64,000 bases of DNA. It comes from Punica granatum (taxonomy: Eukaryota; Streptophyta; Magnoliopsida; Myrtales; Lythraceae). Location: the NCBI RefSeq assembly GCF_007655135.1, contig NC_045132.1:14508001-14572000 (forward strand). Direction: 5' to 3'. The number at the start of each line of letters is the position of its first letter. Positions within the stretch are counted from its first letter, which is position 1. This document shows, one piece after another, positions 21,140 to 33,752 of this stretch. The translations under genes and the position numbers were made by a program. A model generated the notes under the pieces. It was not told where the DNA came from, searched no databases, and worked only from the letters and a program-made list of their open reading frames with translations.

Positions 21140-22650
21140 ATCTGTTGGGGGCGAAGACACTGACAGATTGCGACAGTGTGTCTTAAATAACGAGATCGAT
21201 AGATTCTTGGTGAGTATGTCTGCCAACTGAGCTGATGTAGGTACATAACGAACAAGAAGATCCCCTCGTTGAATCCTTTCTCGTACGAAGTGGTAATCAA
21301 CTGCAATGTGCTTTGACCGTTGGTGCTGAACTGGATTTGCGGCTAGATATGTGGCACTGATATTGTCACAGCACGCTATTATTGGACTAGGAGCATGCAG
21401 ACCAATGTCAAGTAGTAATTGTCGAATCCATAATGTTTCTGCAACTGCATAGGCTAAAGCTCGATATTCAGCTTCAGTCGAACTTTTGGATACGGTCGGT
21501 TGCTTTTTAGATCGCTAGGAGATCAAGTTTGGTCCAATAAACACAGCATAGCCAGTTGTTGACCGCTGAGTATCTGGACAACCAGCCCAATCAGCATCGG
21601 TATAAGCAGTGATCTGAGTGTCGGTAGACTGTTGAAGATGAAGCCCGTGAGTAGATGTGCCACGAAGATATCGAAGAATGCGCTTAGCTGCCTAAAGATG
21701 AAGTGTGCAAGGAGCATGCATAAATTGGCTAACTAAGTTCACTGCATAACAAATGTCAGGTCTCGTAATAGTAATGTATTGTAAAGCACCAACCATACTT
21801 CGATATTCAGTTGGATCATCCAATAAATCACCATCTGTTAATGATAGATGAGTTCGGGACAGTAGAGGTGTTTTAACCGCTGTTGACTTATCGAGTCCAA
21901 AACGAGAAAGGATGTCAAAAATATACTTATGCTGAGAGAGGAACAATTTTCCAGAGGAACGATTGGCGTGAATGCCAAGGAAAAAGTGCAAGGGACCAAG
22001 GTCCTTCATTGCAAACTCATCCGATAAGATTTTAATGAAACGCTCAAGAAGAGCAGGAGAACTACTTGTAAGAATTATGTCGTCAACATAAAGAAGAAGT
22101 AAGATAGTATGATGACCATTACGATATATGAATAAAGACGAATCAACTAAGCTAGAATGAAACCGTATTGGTGAGAGAAAGGTACTAAACCTGGTGAACC
22201 AAGCCCGTGGAGCTTGCTTTAATCCATATAAGGATTATGGAGACGACATATGTGTTACGGAAACTGTGAGTGGATAAAACCCGGAGGTTAACGCATGTAT
22301 ACTTCTTCAGATAGAAATCCATGGAGGAATGCATTTTTGACATCTAATTGACGTATTGACCAAGAATGAGAATGAGCAAGGGAAAGAATCAAACGAATAG
22401 TGGATGGTTTTACTATCGGACTGAAGGTTTCATGAAAGTCTATGCCGGATTGTTGACGAAACCCTTGAGCGATGAGATGAGCTTTATAGCGCTCTATAGA
22501 CCCATCGGCACAATACTTGGTCCTGTACTTCCAAGTGATTCCAACCACATTTACGTAAGGATTCGGAGGAACTAAACTCCAAGTACCATTCTGAATAAGT
22601 GCATTGAATTCGTAAGCCATAGCTTGACGCCAATTAGGATCTTTAACTGC
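21140..22650 (-). pseudogene. Reverse transcriptase-RNase H of copia element 2
   Basis: RT begins near 22620 ([15 protein letters not shown]), continues [35 protein letters not shown] and reaches LLLLYVDDIILTSSS near 22090, with both catalytic Asp residues kept. The segment 21692-22009 (KDLGPLHFFLGIHANRSSGK) leads into RNase H. A frame change near 22020, stops near 22210-22280 and further breaks in RNase H inactivate it. Confidence 0.9.
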
Positions 22651-23002
22651 CTGTGAGTAGCATGTTAGTTATATGACAGGGTTACATGAAGAACTGAGTA
22701 GAGAAAATTTTGGATTAGGCTTGTGAATGCCGGATTTGGCACGAGTGGTCGTGGGATGTTGATTTGTGGTTGTTGGATGGATAGGATTTGAAAGAGTTCG
22801 AGTATGTGAAGAAATTGAGGTGGATTGGACCGTATTGGGCTCATTGGATTTGGGTGTTGCCCTAGGGCTAGACTTAGGAAATATAGGCTGGGCGGGAGTG
22901 GGCTGGGCCGAAACGGGCTCATTTGATCCGTGTGGTGTCACAGTGGCGGACTGGGTGGAGACAGGTTGTGTGGATATGGGCTGGGCCGAAGCAGGCTGGA
23001 TA

Positions 23003-24336
23003 TTAGGAGAGTGACCAGCGAATTTGAACTGGGCTAGCGGGTGTGTCATCAGTGGGCCGAGTTGTTGCTGAGGTCGGAATTAGGCTGACTAAGGAAGAAT
23101 TTTTATGGGTTGAAGGGTCCACAGGCCGTAAGTGAATTGGACCAAAATGTAATGTGGGGATTATACGAAGCGGGGGCCTATTCTTTGTATGAGGTGAGAA
23201 AGAAATTGATGAAATGAGTTTTTGATATGGAAAATAAGTTTCATTGAACCGAACATGTCTAGAGATGTAAACTTTATTGGCAATTGGATCAAAACATCTA
23301 TAACCCTTGTACCCCACGGCATACCCTAAGAATACACATTCCTTTGATCGAGGTTCCAATTTATGGGAAGTGTATGGAGTTAAATTTGGAAAGCGTGCAC
23401 ACCCGAACACCCTTAAAAATTGTAATCAAGAATTTTGTTGAATAATTTTTCAAAAGGGGACTAATTTTGAAAAGAAGAAGATGGTAGACAGTTAATCGTG
23501 TAAACTGCGGTTAGAGCCGCATTGACCCAAAATTTCGGAGGTAGCTGACTTTGAATTAATAAAGCGTAAACCATGTCAACAATGTGTCTATGTTTACATT
23601 CGGCGACACCATTTTGTTGTGGTGTGTGGGGACACGACATTCGAAGAGAAATTCCCGATTCATGGAATAAATTAAGAAATCTAGAGTTATTAAATTCCAA
23701 TCCTCCATCACACTGAAAAATTTTGATTTTTCGATTAAGTAAATTTTCAACTTGTGTTTTGAATATGCAGAAATTTTGAAACACCTCATATTTGCGTTTT
23801 AATGGAAAAATCCACGTATATCGGGAAAAATCATCAATAAAAATGACATAATATTTAAATTCCATATTAGATAGAATAGAACATTGCCATAGATCGACAT
23901 GTATTATTTCCAAAGGAAATGATGATAAATGTTCAACATTTTAAAAAGGTAAACGAGCAGACTTTCCCAAATTGCAGGATATGCAGAAATCCTTAAATGG
24001 GGAAAATTTGGAAATCAAATTGCGGGATCTAATAATGTCCAAAATAACTTTTTTCGAGTGTCCAAGGCGGCGATGCCAAGTTGTTGGAGACTGGGTGGTG
24101 GCGACAAGGGCAGTAGGTTGAGACAGAGTGATTGGATATAGGGACCCATCAGTATGACTATTGAGTAATGTCATCCCCGAGTTGTTGTCCTTAACAAAGA
24201 AACTAGAGTCAGTAAAAGTAACATGACAGTTGTTGTCTTTGCAAAGACGTCGTATAGACACGAGATTGTAGTCAAGATCAGGGACATAGAGAGTATTTTT
24301 AAGGTGGAGATTAGTGTGTAAAGCAGGAATTGTCAT
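23003..24336 (-). pseudogene. Integrase of copia element 2
   Basis: The pre-integrase zinc region (TWHRRLGHSKK, CISCNLGKSARLPF) lies at about 23945-24075. The integrase core (23461-23913) has its three acidic residues: Asp in IIHVDLWQ, Asp in KIFQCDGGLEF, Glu in NGVAECKH. Segment 23003-23410 continues with the copia-specific CVFLGYAVGYKGYRCFDP. A stop near 23940 and a frame break near 23410-23460 separate the parts. Confidence 0.9.
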
Positions 24337-25695
24337 AGAACCAATACTCTCGATAGGCAGTAATGATCCATTTCCAACAATAACACCATCAAACCATAAT
24401 ATAGAGTCGAGTGCAAAAGAATACCTTCGGTATTGACCATGTGGGTGGACGCACCAGAGTCAAGATAAGCCTCGTGTGTTGATGTATCATTCAAGTTTAG
24501 AGCAACTAAGGACTTTGAATAACTCGGAGCAAGACTATGATTATACAATTCATAGCATTGGATAGCGGTATGACCTGGACTGTTGCAAATTTGACAAATC
24601 ACAGCAGCAGGGCTATGTCCCAAAATTCCATCAGTAGCAGGTGATGATTATTGAACAATCTTACCGAAACCGAAGACTGGAAGGGAGCAGTTCTGCCCAT
24701 TGGATGCTGAGAGAAACCTCCTCGGCTATAGGAACCTCATCCACCAGAGCCGTGACCACTAGACGCGTGATTTTGCCAGTGATTGCTGCCCCAGTTGCTG
24801 TTGTTGTGATTCCACTGATTGTTGCTGCGACCACCACGATTGCGACCACAACCTCCACGGTGACCACGAACACTGCTACCCCCTCGAGTAACACCTCCTC
24901 GAGCAAGCTGTGTGTGCGTCTGTAATGCCGTCTGTGAATTGACAGTGGACCCAGAGTTGGGCTCCGGATAAAATTGCTTGAGGCGTTTCTCCTGATGCGT
25001 TAGCTTTGTGCAAAGAGTCTTGAAAGTCAGGGGATCCCAATCATTAGCATTTGTTGTGACAAAAGACTTGTACTCCTTAGGGAGACCCGCAAGAGTATAC
25101 GTAACTAGGTCCTCATCGGATAGGGGTTTGCCGATTTCTCTCAGCTCGTCAACCAGCACCTTCAGATCACGAAGGTATTTTTCGGTTCCCTGATCAATTA
25201 GTTCGACCCGAGAAAGGAGAATTTTGATGTCCACGGCCCGAGAGCATGTTCGCTCAACGAATCGAGTCTGGAGACAGTCCTAGACAGCTTTGGTAGTTGG
25301 CAAATCGTGGACTTCTTCAAGAAGGTCCTCAACGATTGTGGCAAATATCCAAGAGCGGAGGTGTTGATCCGTGCGCATCCACACGGCATAGGTCGAATCG
25401 GTGTGCTCCAGACATGGGTGGCTGCCATCAACATAAGAGAAAAGGTCGCGAGAAAGCAAAAATGTGGAGAAGAGAGATTTCCAGACGATGTAGTTTCTCT
25501 GGGTAAGGGTAATGGTGATCAAATTTGTGATATTTGGGGTAGTAATCGTTCCATTGTTTGTATGAAGGATTTGTACAGAGGGAGAAGGTTGGGTAGCAAT
25601 CGGTTGAGAGATGGGGAGTCTGTAGAGGAAGAGGGGTTAGGTGAAGGGGAAGAAGATGGGTTGGTAAATGAGATGTTGACTTCTTCTGATGCCAT
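24333..25695 (-). pseudogene. gag and protease of copia element 2
   Basis: Gag likely starts at 25695 (MASEEVNISFTNPSS), shifts frame near 25530-25560 into ITITLTQRNYIVWKS, and continues at 24737-25234 (GTEKYLRDLKVLVDELREIG; LAGLPKEYKSFVTT) to a Gly/Arg/Asn-rich tail. At about 24600-24560 is a CCHC knuckle, CQICNSPGHTAIQC. The protease motif YLDSGASTHM follows. At least two frameshifts break it. Confidence 0.88.
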
Positions 25696-25799
25696 TGATA
25701 GGTGAGATGAATAGGTGGGGTAAGGAAACGTGGGTGGGATGAGCTATCGACGAAAAAAAAATTGGCAGACAAGACAAAAGATGGGCAACTCAATATTTC

Positions 25800-25812
25800 T
25801 GCTCTGATACCA
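25800..25812 (-). other. Primer-binding site of copia element 2
   Basis: TGGTATCAGAGCA on the minus strand abuts the LTR end GCTCACA. It matches the initiator methionine tRNA type of plant copia elements. Confidence 0.85.
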
Positions 25813-25945
25813 TGTGAGCAATCAATGCCTTGCCCGATAAGGTTGGCTCTTTGTGTATTTATAACCTCAGAATTACAAGGTAAATTTATATACATGGTAT
25901 GTGTATCTCGTAACCAAGGTAGGAATCCCGAAATATATTCTAATA
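25813..25945 (-). repeat. 5' LTR of copia element 2
   Basis: Runs TGTGAGCAATCAATGCC ... ATTCTAATA and is followed by TSD CCTCC. Compared with 20997-21131 there are five single-base differences and loss of the terminal CA. Confidence 0.93.
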
Positions 25946-25950
25946 CCTCC

Positions 25951-27457
25951 AATTGTGAAACCCTAATTTCTTCGTTGTGTTCTCATTCTCAATGTTCACC
26001 CCAATGATGTTACTGTAAGAAGTGAATTGGGGCTATAATCCCATGCAAGGAACAAACTAGCCCAAACAAGAGAATATGAAAACTGACATGTGATTTTATT
26101 TAAACCATATACCGTTCAGAGTTCTACGTTTTTTTTAAAAAAAATTTATAAATCAATGCTTATCATTAATAAAGGATGGCTACAAAGCCATATAGAGACA
26201 TTACAACAGTGAGTCAACGAAATAGAGAATGCGGCATGAAGAGGAGTGACAAAGGATAAGAAAGAGCTAACAATAAAAACTTAAACCAAGCATTAAAATC
26301 CTAATTTCTATCGACGCTAGATTTAGCTAACCAATTAGCTATATAGAGCATTACCGTTTCTGAGAGGGTGCTAAAACATTATGCGACTTGAAAAAAAAAT
26401 GTTGAAGCAGTCGACTGTCCATCGTCTCTGTCTTTCCCTCAGCTACAAGTCCTCTTTTTGCGTCTTTTTGCAGTTATTGCCCGCGGCCTAGATCTTTTAC
26501 ACAAATGTGAGGCATCGATCAACAGAATAGCCAAATTACTTTGGATTGCAATAATCCTCTCTCCCATCCCTCGATCTAATCTCCTCTCATATAATCGAGA
26601 TTATTATGGCACTTGTATGAAAAGATATCAGAAAGAACTAAGAAGACACTAAGAGGTTTAGAGTTGGTGGTCAAGGGATGGCGTCAACCATTGCCACGTT
26701 GGTAGAGTAGTAGCTAGTTGGCTTTTTCATCAAAAGATTATATATATTTTTAGGAAAAATTATATCATACAAGACGATATTTTCATCTTTTTCACGATAT
26801 AACATATGTGGTAATATTTTCACTATATAGCACAATATTTTAAAATTTTTACACACCACAACATACTGTTTACTTTCCGTTAAAAACCGTATGGAAAGCT
26901 AATGCGGTTTAATTTTTCGAAGACCTCGTGCATAGTTCAACATTTTTGGGCCCCAACTTTTCTAATAAAAAAATTGTAAAAAAAGAAAAAAAATTATCGA
27001 ATTGAAACCCTTATAAGGAGGAGGGGGCTGGCAGTGGGGACGTCGCTAGTAGCCGCCAAAGAGGCCCCAAGTTTAGATCACATTGCATATGTAATTCTCA
27101 TATTGCACACTATCATTTGATCTATGTTGTTGAATGTATTGATGTATGTGATGGGTCTAGTCATGATATATGTGTGACAAAGATCGTTTTGGTTATATGT
27201 ATTGATGATAGATGGCAATCATGATATATTTGATTCCAACCTCACTTTCCTCTTTTCCTTATCTAGCTTTTATATTCTTTTCCTTTTCCTATGGGATCGC
27301 TGGTGACCTCGAGGGCTGGTAGCCACTAGTGAAACCACTATCATCAGCTCCCTTCTCCCTCAGAGTTTCAAGTTTTCATTTTCATTTTTTACTATTGGAA
27401 TATTTTTATAATTTATTATTATAAATTAAGCTGGTATGTTGCGGAAAAGTCAGCGAA
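25951..27457. other. Intergenic DNA with weak repeat traces
   Basis: No gene is supported. Two short stretches (about 27000-27060 and 27290-27360) share GGGCTGG, a GTAGCC or CTAGTAGCC core and are more GC-rich. About 26755-26900 contains repeated ATATTTTCA/ACGATATAACA-like phrases and CCGTTAAAAACCG, reminiscent of MITE arms, but no partner arm was found. Confidence 0.45.
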
Positions 27458-27462
27458 GTCCG

Positions 27463-29083
27463 AGCTAAATTCACGGGTCTATAGAAAAGTAGAAGAATGA
27501 AAAAGTCAAAATTTCCTACCCCTGAAACTAGATCTCAAGACCAACTAGAAGAATATGAGTAGATAAAGTGTACCTGAAATATTTCAAATCGTCAATCGAG
27601 CGACCCACACGTGACGCTTCTACCAGTATCCACACTGACTTTCTCGACAGGTCTTCGAGATTAGCGATGCTAGCGGCCAATGCTTGAAGGAAACACCGGT
27701 GCAACACCTAAAATTATTAGAATAATGGACTTATTCGAGTTGAATTATTCAACCCAAATTTTCAAACTTTATACACATATGTATACATCTGCATACACAG
27801 ATACATTTGTACATTGCCATACATCTACATATATATAAGCTTGGGGAGGGGGCATTTTGCATGTCCAGCCAGTGTGGGATTCAAAATTGAGAGATCTTAC
27901 AAGGCCAAGTGTAAGTCTAAGTGACATTAAACAATTGGCCTATGTGTCTTTACATAATTAGCTCCAAGTGGCTTCATAGAAAATAGTCACTTGACACACC
28001 ATTAAATCTAATAAATCGGATCTAATTAATCGGCAAATTTAATCCCATTAAATATTCGATTAATCGGTCGCACCATAAATCATATAATCTCTATTATACC
28101 ATTTTATTATTTCAAAATATCCCGTCGATTTAGTCGTCATGTGTGACCTTATAGACTCTCGATAACGTTAACAGTAATATCGAAATCTCTATTTCAATAT
28201 TACAAACAGTGAGCGGCATCTAGCTATACATCCATGTTACTCAAGCAATCGAAAAGTCAATTTCTCGACGAACCTTGTGACCTATGTTACCGGATAATAT
28301 AATCCAGTTGTCCTCTATATCTCTATTGAGCCAAGGAATGGTTATTGTCATCCTTGTATGACTCAATCTCTATTTCTTAGTTTACCGGGTAAGTCTATCA
28401 GAACAAATTAGCTTGATATTCCTATATCAACTCATTTGGGTGTGTATACACTTTTAGACTCTTCCCACAAAGTGGCCGTGAGATATCGCTCCCGTTACGT
28501 ATGAGAGACAAATTTTATCTTGGTCACTCACATTCCTCTTCATGTTCTGTGAGATACCCAATAACTAGACTGTTACAGTGATGTTTGATAGCACTAAAGC
28601 ATATGACATTACATGTAGGAATCTATGGTGACGTCAAGTCAAAAGACCACTGCACCATAGTCATTATGAGATCTGCTAATAACAATCACATAACAACCCA
28701 TGTAACAGTTTCATGGCGAGTTAGTCCAGTACACATTACTCCTAATGTATACCTGCGGTGTGACTCGATATCTCCACATCCGTGACCTGTGAGACTTGGT
28801 CATCAATTAACACCCACACTAGTCTAACCGCATTATCATCGTCTTAATTAATGATTATACCCCAACTAAGGACGTTTAGGAATTGTGTTAAGTAATCATA
28901 GGATCTCACAATCAAGTCATACTTGATACCTATTAAACGTACTATTCCAATGACGTTATTGTGTAAAATTAATATTTAGCGCAATCGACACAATAACAGA
29001 AATGGCTCGTATTATAATAAAATGCGTGTCATATTACAAAACTGATAACATATTGTTTCTATGGCATACACTAATTCCCAACA
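27463..29083 (-). repeat. 3' LTR of copia element 3
   Basis: Ends on the plus strand in CACTAATTCCCAACA. Next to it on the minus strand AATTGGGAGAT is the polypurine tract. The start is mutated (AGCTAAATTCACGG instead of TGCTAGTTTCACGG). Confidence 0.9.
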
Positions 29084-29089
29084 ATCTCC

Positions 29090-30760
29090 CAATTACACTA
29101 GAGCCAATCTGCCATATCTCTAATGCCTAAGGACCTAGTGTGAGCCTTGTGCTTGCGCAGTACAAAAGGCTTTGTAAGTGGATCTGTGAGATTCTCATCT
29201 GTTGGTATTCTGCATATCTTCACATCTCTTTTGTTGATGATCTCGCGAATGAGATGGAAGTGCTTGAGTAAATGTTTGGATCATTGGTGAGACCTGGATT
29301 CCTTAGCTTGCGCGACGGTTCCATTTTTGTGACAACGAAGATCCACTGGGTCTGTGATGTTAGGAAACATAGCAAGTTCTGTTACGAACTTCTTGATCCA
29401 AATGGCCTCTTTTCGGCATTAGAGGCAGTGATATACTCGTCCTCTGTGGTAGAGTCGGATACTGTCTCCTACTTAGAACTCTTCCACCTCACAGCACCTC
29501 CCTTCAGCAAAACACATACCCTGACTGCAATCTACTATCGTCTTTATCGGACTGGAAGCTAGCATCTATGTGACCTCTTATAATGAGTTCTTGTTCGCCT
29601 TCATAAACCAAGAACATCTTCTTAGTCCTTCGTAAGTACTTAACGATGTTCTTTACTGCGATCAAGTGTCTCTCACCTAGATTTGATTCGTACCAATTTG
29701 TCATACTAAAAGCATATGAGACATCAGATCGAGTGCATAATATAGCATACATGATGGATCCAATTGCTGATGTATATGGAATCCTACTTATGTGGTTCGT
29801 CTCCTCTTAAGTATAAGGTCTCTGAGCCTTCAAAAGGCATATGTCATATAACATAAGCAGCGACCCTTTCTTAGAATCCCACATGCTAAAGCATTGAAGC
29901 ACTTTATCTATGTATGCACTCTGACTTACGCCAAACAGTCTCCTGGATCTGTTTCTATAGATCCTGGTACTAACATGTAGATAGCTTCGCCTAAATCCTT
30001 CATAGAAAAACACCTTCCCAACCAGTCTTCACAGACTATAGGGAAGGAATGTCATTCCCGATCAGAAGTATGTCATCTACATACAACAGCAGGAAGATTT
30101 CTACGCTCCCATTGACTTTCTTGTAAAGATAGGGTTTATCTTCATTCTTAACAAAACCAAACTCTTTGACCGCATCATCAAAACGAAGATTCCTAGCTCC
30201 TAGTAGTTTGCTTCAGTCCATAAATAGACCGTTGTAGCTTACAAACCTTTCCAGCACTTTATGAATCGACAAAATCCTCAGGTTGCGTCATGTACACATC
30301 CACAAGGAGCTTCCCATTCAGGAAAGCAGTTTTGACGTCCATCTGCCATATTTCATAATCATAGTAAGATGCAATTGTAAGTAAGATCCTGATGGATTTA
30401 AGCATACCCACCAGGGAAAAGGTTTCGTCATAGTTAATGCCATGGACTTGTTTGAAACCTTTTGTCGCAAAACGGCCCTTAAAGGTAATCACGTTATCGT
30501 CTATGTCAGTCTTCTTCTTGAAGACCCACTTACACCCAATGGGCTTTACCCCTTCAGGTGGATCAATCAATGTCCATACTTGGTTAATGTACATGCACTC
30601 CATCTCAGCTCTCATGGCCTCCAGCCATTTCTCGGAGTCTCATGGCTCCCACATAGGTTGTACGCTCATCATTATCAACGAACAAAACGTCATTATCTTG
30701 AGTCATGAGAAATCCATATCTCTCGAGCTCACAACGTATTCTACCTAGACCTACGAGGCT
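29090..30760 (-). pseudogene. Reverse transcriptase-RNase H of copia element 3
   Basis: RT (30259-30615): QVWTLIDPPEGVKPIGCKWV, IWQMDVKTAFLNGKL. The active-site stretch LLLLYVDDILLIGN lies near 30065-30110 with both Asp residues kept. The thumb/RNase H link includes SGYVFC-type residues at 29504-29752 (CTRSDVSYAFSMTNW, KYLRRTKKMFLVYEG). Stops and frame changes occur throughout. Confidence 0.9.
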
Positions 30761-30974
30761 CCTATGTCACCTGTGTAGAAGATTATGCCACAACACCTTG
30801 TGGTACTTATTTTGTAACCTTATCCGTTGACTAGTCAATATCATTTTGTGGTAGAATTTCCCCAAGTTCCAATTTCCTCCCACTAGTTCCTTTGAAGAGA
30901 AACTCTTTCTCAAGGAATACAGCTATTCAAGCAACAAACACTTTACCCTCAATGGGTTTATAGAAATAGTATCT

Positions 30975-32358
30975 TCAAGTTTCCTTAGGATATCTCACAA
31001 AATAACATTTGTCCGACTTAGGGCTAAGCTTATCCGAAGACAATCTCTTCATGTAAGCTTCACAACCCCTTATCTTTAGAAAAGACATATTGGGACACAT
31101 CCCATACCACATCTCATATGGTCTCTTTTCAACTGATTTTGACGGAGCATGGTTTAATATGAGGGTGGCTATCTGTAGAGCATATCCCCAGAAGGAGTTG
31201 AGTAAGTTCGCATGACTTATCAAAGATCGAACCATATCTAATAAAGTTTGATTCCTCCTCTCAGCTACACCATTCCACTGTGGTGTTTCGGGTGGAGTCA
31301 ATTGGGATAAAATCTCACGCTGTCTAAGATAATTAGTGAACTCATAGCTCAAATATTCACCTCATCGATCTGATCGAAGAACTTTAATACTCTTACCCAA
31401 TTGATTCTCCATTTCATTCTTAAATTCTTTGAACTTTTCAAAGGATTCGAACTTGTGTCTCATCAAATACACATATCCAAATCTACTGAAATCATCAATA
31501 AATGTAATGAAGTAGAAATATCCACCTCTAGCAAGCTTGTTCACTGGTCCACATACATCAGTATATATGAGAGCAAAAAAATCACTAGCTTGCTCACTCT
31601 TTCTAGTAAATGGAGCCTTAGTCATTGCCCCCTTAGTAATTTTCCCCATTAAGCAAGGTTCACATGTCTTGATTGATTCTAAATCAAATGAGTTCAGTAA
31701 TCCATCATTATGGAGTCTGGAGATGCGACTCTCGCTAATATGGCTTAAACGACAATGCCAGAGGTAAGTCGGGTTCGAATCATTCGACTTGAACCATTTG
31801 GTTTCCACGTTATAAATGGTTGTATCTAGATCAAGAACATATAGACCATTACCTAAATATGCATTGCCATAAAATACATCATTCATGTACATAGAACAAC
31901 ACTTTTTCTTGATAGTGAAACAACATCCATTCTCGTCTAAACAAGAAACAAATATTATGTTTCTACTAATAGCAGGTACATAATAATAGTCATCAAGATC
32001 TAGTACAAGCCTAGTAGGCAAAGACAAATGATAAGTTCCTCCGGTTAATGCAGCAACCCTTACTCTATTTCCAATTCATAGGTCCACCTCGCCCTTTGCC
32101 AACGATCTACTGTCCTTTAGGTTCTGCACATTTCCACGAAATATAAGCACCACATTCGGTATCTAATACCAAAGATGTAGAAGCAGTAGATACATTGATC
32201 TCTATAACATGGATACCTGAAGTAGAAATCTCACTTCCCTTCTTCTTCCTCAACTCCTCTAGGTATACCTTACAATTCCGCTTCCAATGTTCAATGTTAT
32301 CACAGTGGAAGCAATAGTCATCCTTTGCCACCTTGGCTTTGGGCTTCAATGCACCCAA
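30975..32358 (-). pseudogene. Zinc knuckle, protease and integrase of copia element 3
   Basis: From 32358 down: CCHC knuckle CFHCDNIEHWKRNC, then the protease motif LVLDTECGAYI, in which the Gly of DTG is replaced by Glu. The integrase zinc region (LWHCRLSHISESR, CEPCLMGKITK) and core (DVCGPVN, VLRSDR, NGVAERRNQT) follow at 31000-31950. A frame break lies near 31355. Inactive. Confidence 0.9.
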
Positions 32359-32369
32359 GTCATACTTGG

Positions 32370-33052
32370 ATGCGCCCTTAGCTTTCTTACATTTGCTCTT
32401 GCCCTTGCCCTTTTTTTGGTCCCCTGGACCATCAGAATAGGCATCACCTTGCTGATATTCTACTCAGCTATTCTCAACATGTTAAGCAGTTTAGGCAATG
32501 GTTTGTTATGCTCGCTCATGCTATAGTTCATGACGAACTGACTGTAACTGTCGGGCAGCGATTGCAAGATTAAGTTTGTGGCCAACTCTTGATCCAGAGG
32601 AAATCCCAGTCGTTCTAGAGTCTCCACGTACACAATCATCTTGAGTACATGAGGACCTATCGGACTACCCTCAGTTAACCTTGCTTGAAAAAGAGCCTTA
32701 GAGATCTCAAATCTCTCATATCGGGCCTGCTTTGGATAGAGCTGCCTGAGATGCATGATCATATCATACGCCTTCATGTTGTCGTGCTGCTTCTGAAGCT
32801 CCGAATCCATGGTGGCTAGCATGAGACATCCGATATTATCGGCATCATCTTCATGCTTACTATAAACATTTCTCTCAGCTCGAGTAGCATTGTCAGGCGA
32901 TGGCGTGGGAAGAGGTTGCTCCAAAACATATAACTTTTTTCTCCAAAGTGAGAACAATCCTCAAGTTTTGATACCTACCCAGGAAATTATTCCCTTATTT
33001 CTTTGTCAAGGACTGATGGCAAACAAAAAGCACTAGAAGTGTTCGACGCCAT
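32370..33052 (-). pseudogene. gag of copia element 3
   Basis: Start codon at 33052-33050 (MASNTSSAFCLPSVLDKEIR). A frameshift follows near 32990, after which the frame continues LWRKKLYVLEQPLPTPSPDN, ADNIGCLMLATMDSELQKQ and VLKMIVYVETLERLGFPLD. This is the usual copia Gag layout. A 700-nt leader lies between this start and the 5' LTR. Confidence 0.85.
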
Positions 33053-33752
33053 GGTAACTACCACATAAATATGCAGAATAAGTATTATGACATAACAATA
33101 TTCAATGAGGACTTTATTTAATATTGCTCCCACTATTTTTATGAAATCAACGACCATCACCATTGATTCAGAGAATCTCATTCTCATAATGGTCCAAGAT
33201 CTATATTTCACCAAGTTCTGAGTCAACAAGGGCTAATTCGCACAGAACTAGCTATTTAGGTAGAGAACTCGCTTTCCCAATTCCATCACATGCAACTCTT
33301 GGTTAATTAGGTAAATAACTCCTTATTCCAATCTACCTTGTAGATCGATGCCCAACTCCTTGCCTTTGAACTCTTAATCCTAGTAGGCTTTATTAGTTAA
33401 GCTTGACCCACCGGTAAACTCCACGCCTTACCAGGATAGTTGAGGGCATCCTGCGAGGGCAAGGTCTACACATTCATCGATCTTGGTCTTGACGAGCGTT
33501 ACACGATGGAAGGTTGTGGAGTTTAATATTTTTGAGGGATTTTATTAACATTTAATCGATCTTACCATACACTATTATGTAACCATTACATAATAGTCCA
33601 TTTAACTATTATACTAACACAACTAAGGCTTAGTCCATGTCTAACAGTCGTGCACCGCAAATATCAAGCATAATTACACAAGTACCAAGCATAGAATCAT
33701 ATTTCATTCTTTTATCTACTCAGATTCTAACTAGCTAGGGTTTGATACTAAT

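Larger units (their letters stand above)
20997..25945 (-). mobile_element. Ty1/copia retrotransposon 2
   Basis: A full-length copia element on the minus strand with very short LTRs: 20997-21131 (135 bp) and 25813-25945 (133 bp). Target duplication CCTCC lies at 20992-20996 and 25946-25950. The LTRs differ at five positions, all transitions, and the outer LTR has lost its terminal CA. The order gag, protease, integrase, RT, RNase H is preserved. Frameshifts in gag and several stops prevent a full polyprotein, but the integrase core and the RT YVDD motif are intact. It is the youngest-looking element in the window. Confidence 0.95.

Noticed and set aside
24641..24925. Val/Thr-rich open frames on both strands near 24.7-24.9 kb
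   Set aside because: Shadows of the Gly/Arg-rich Gag tail of copia element 2.
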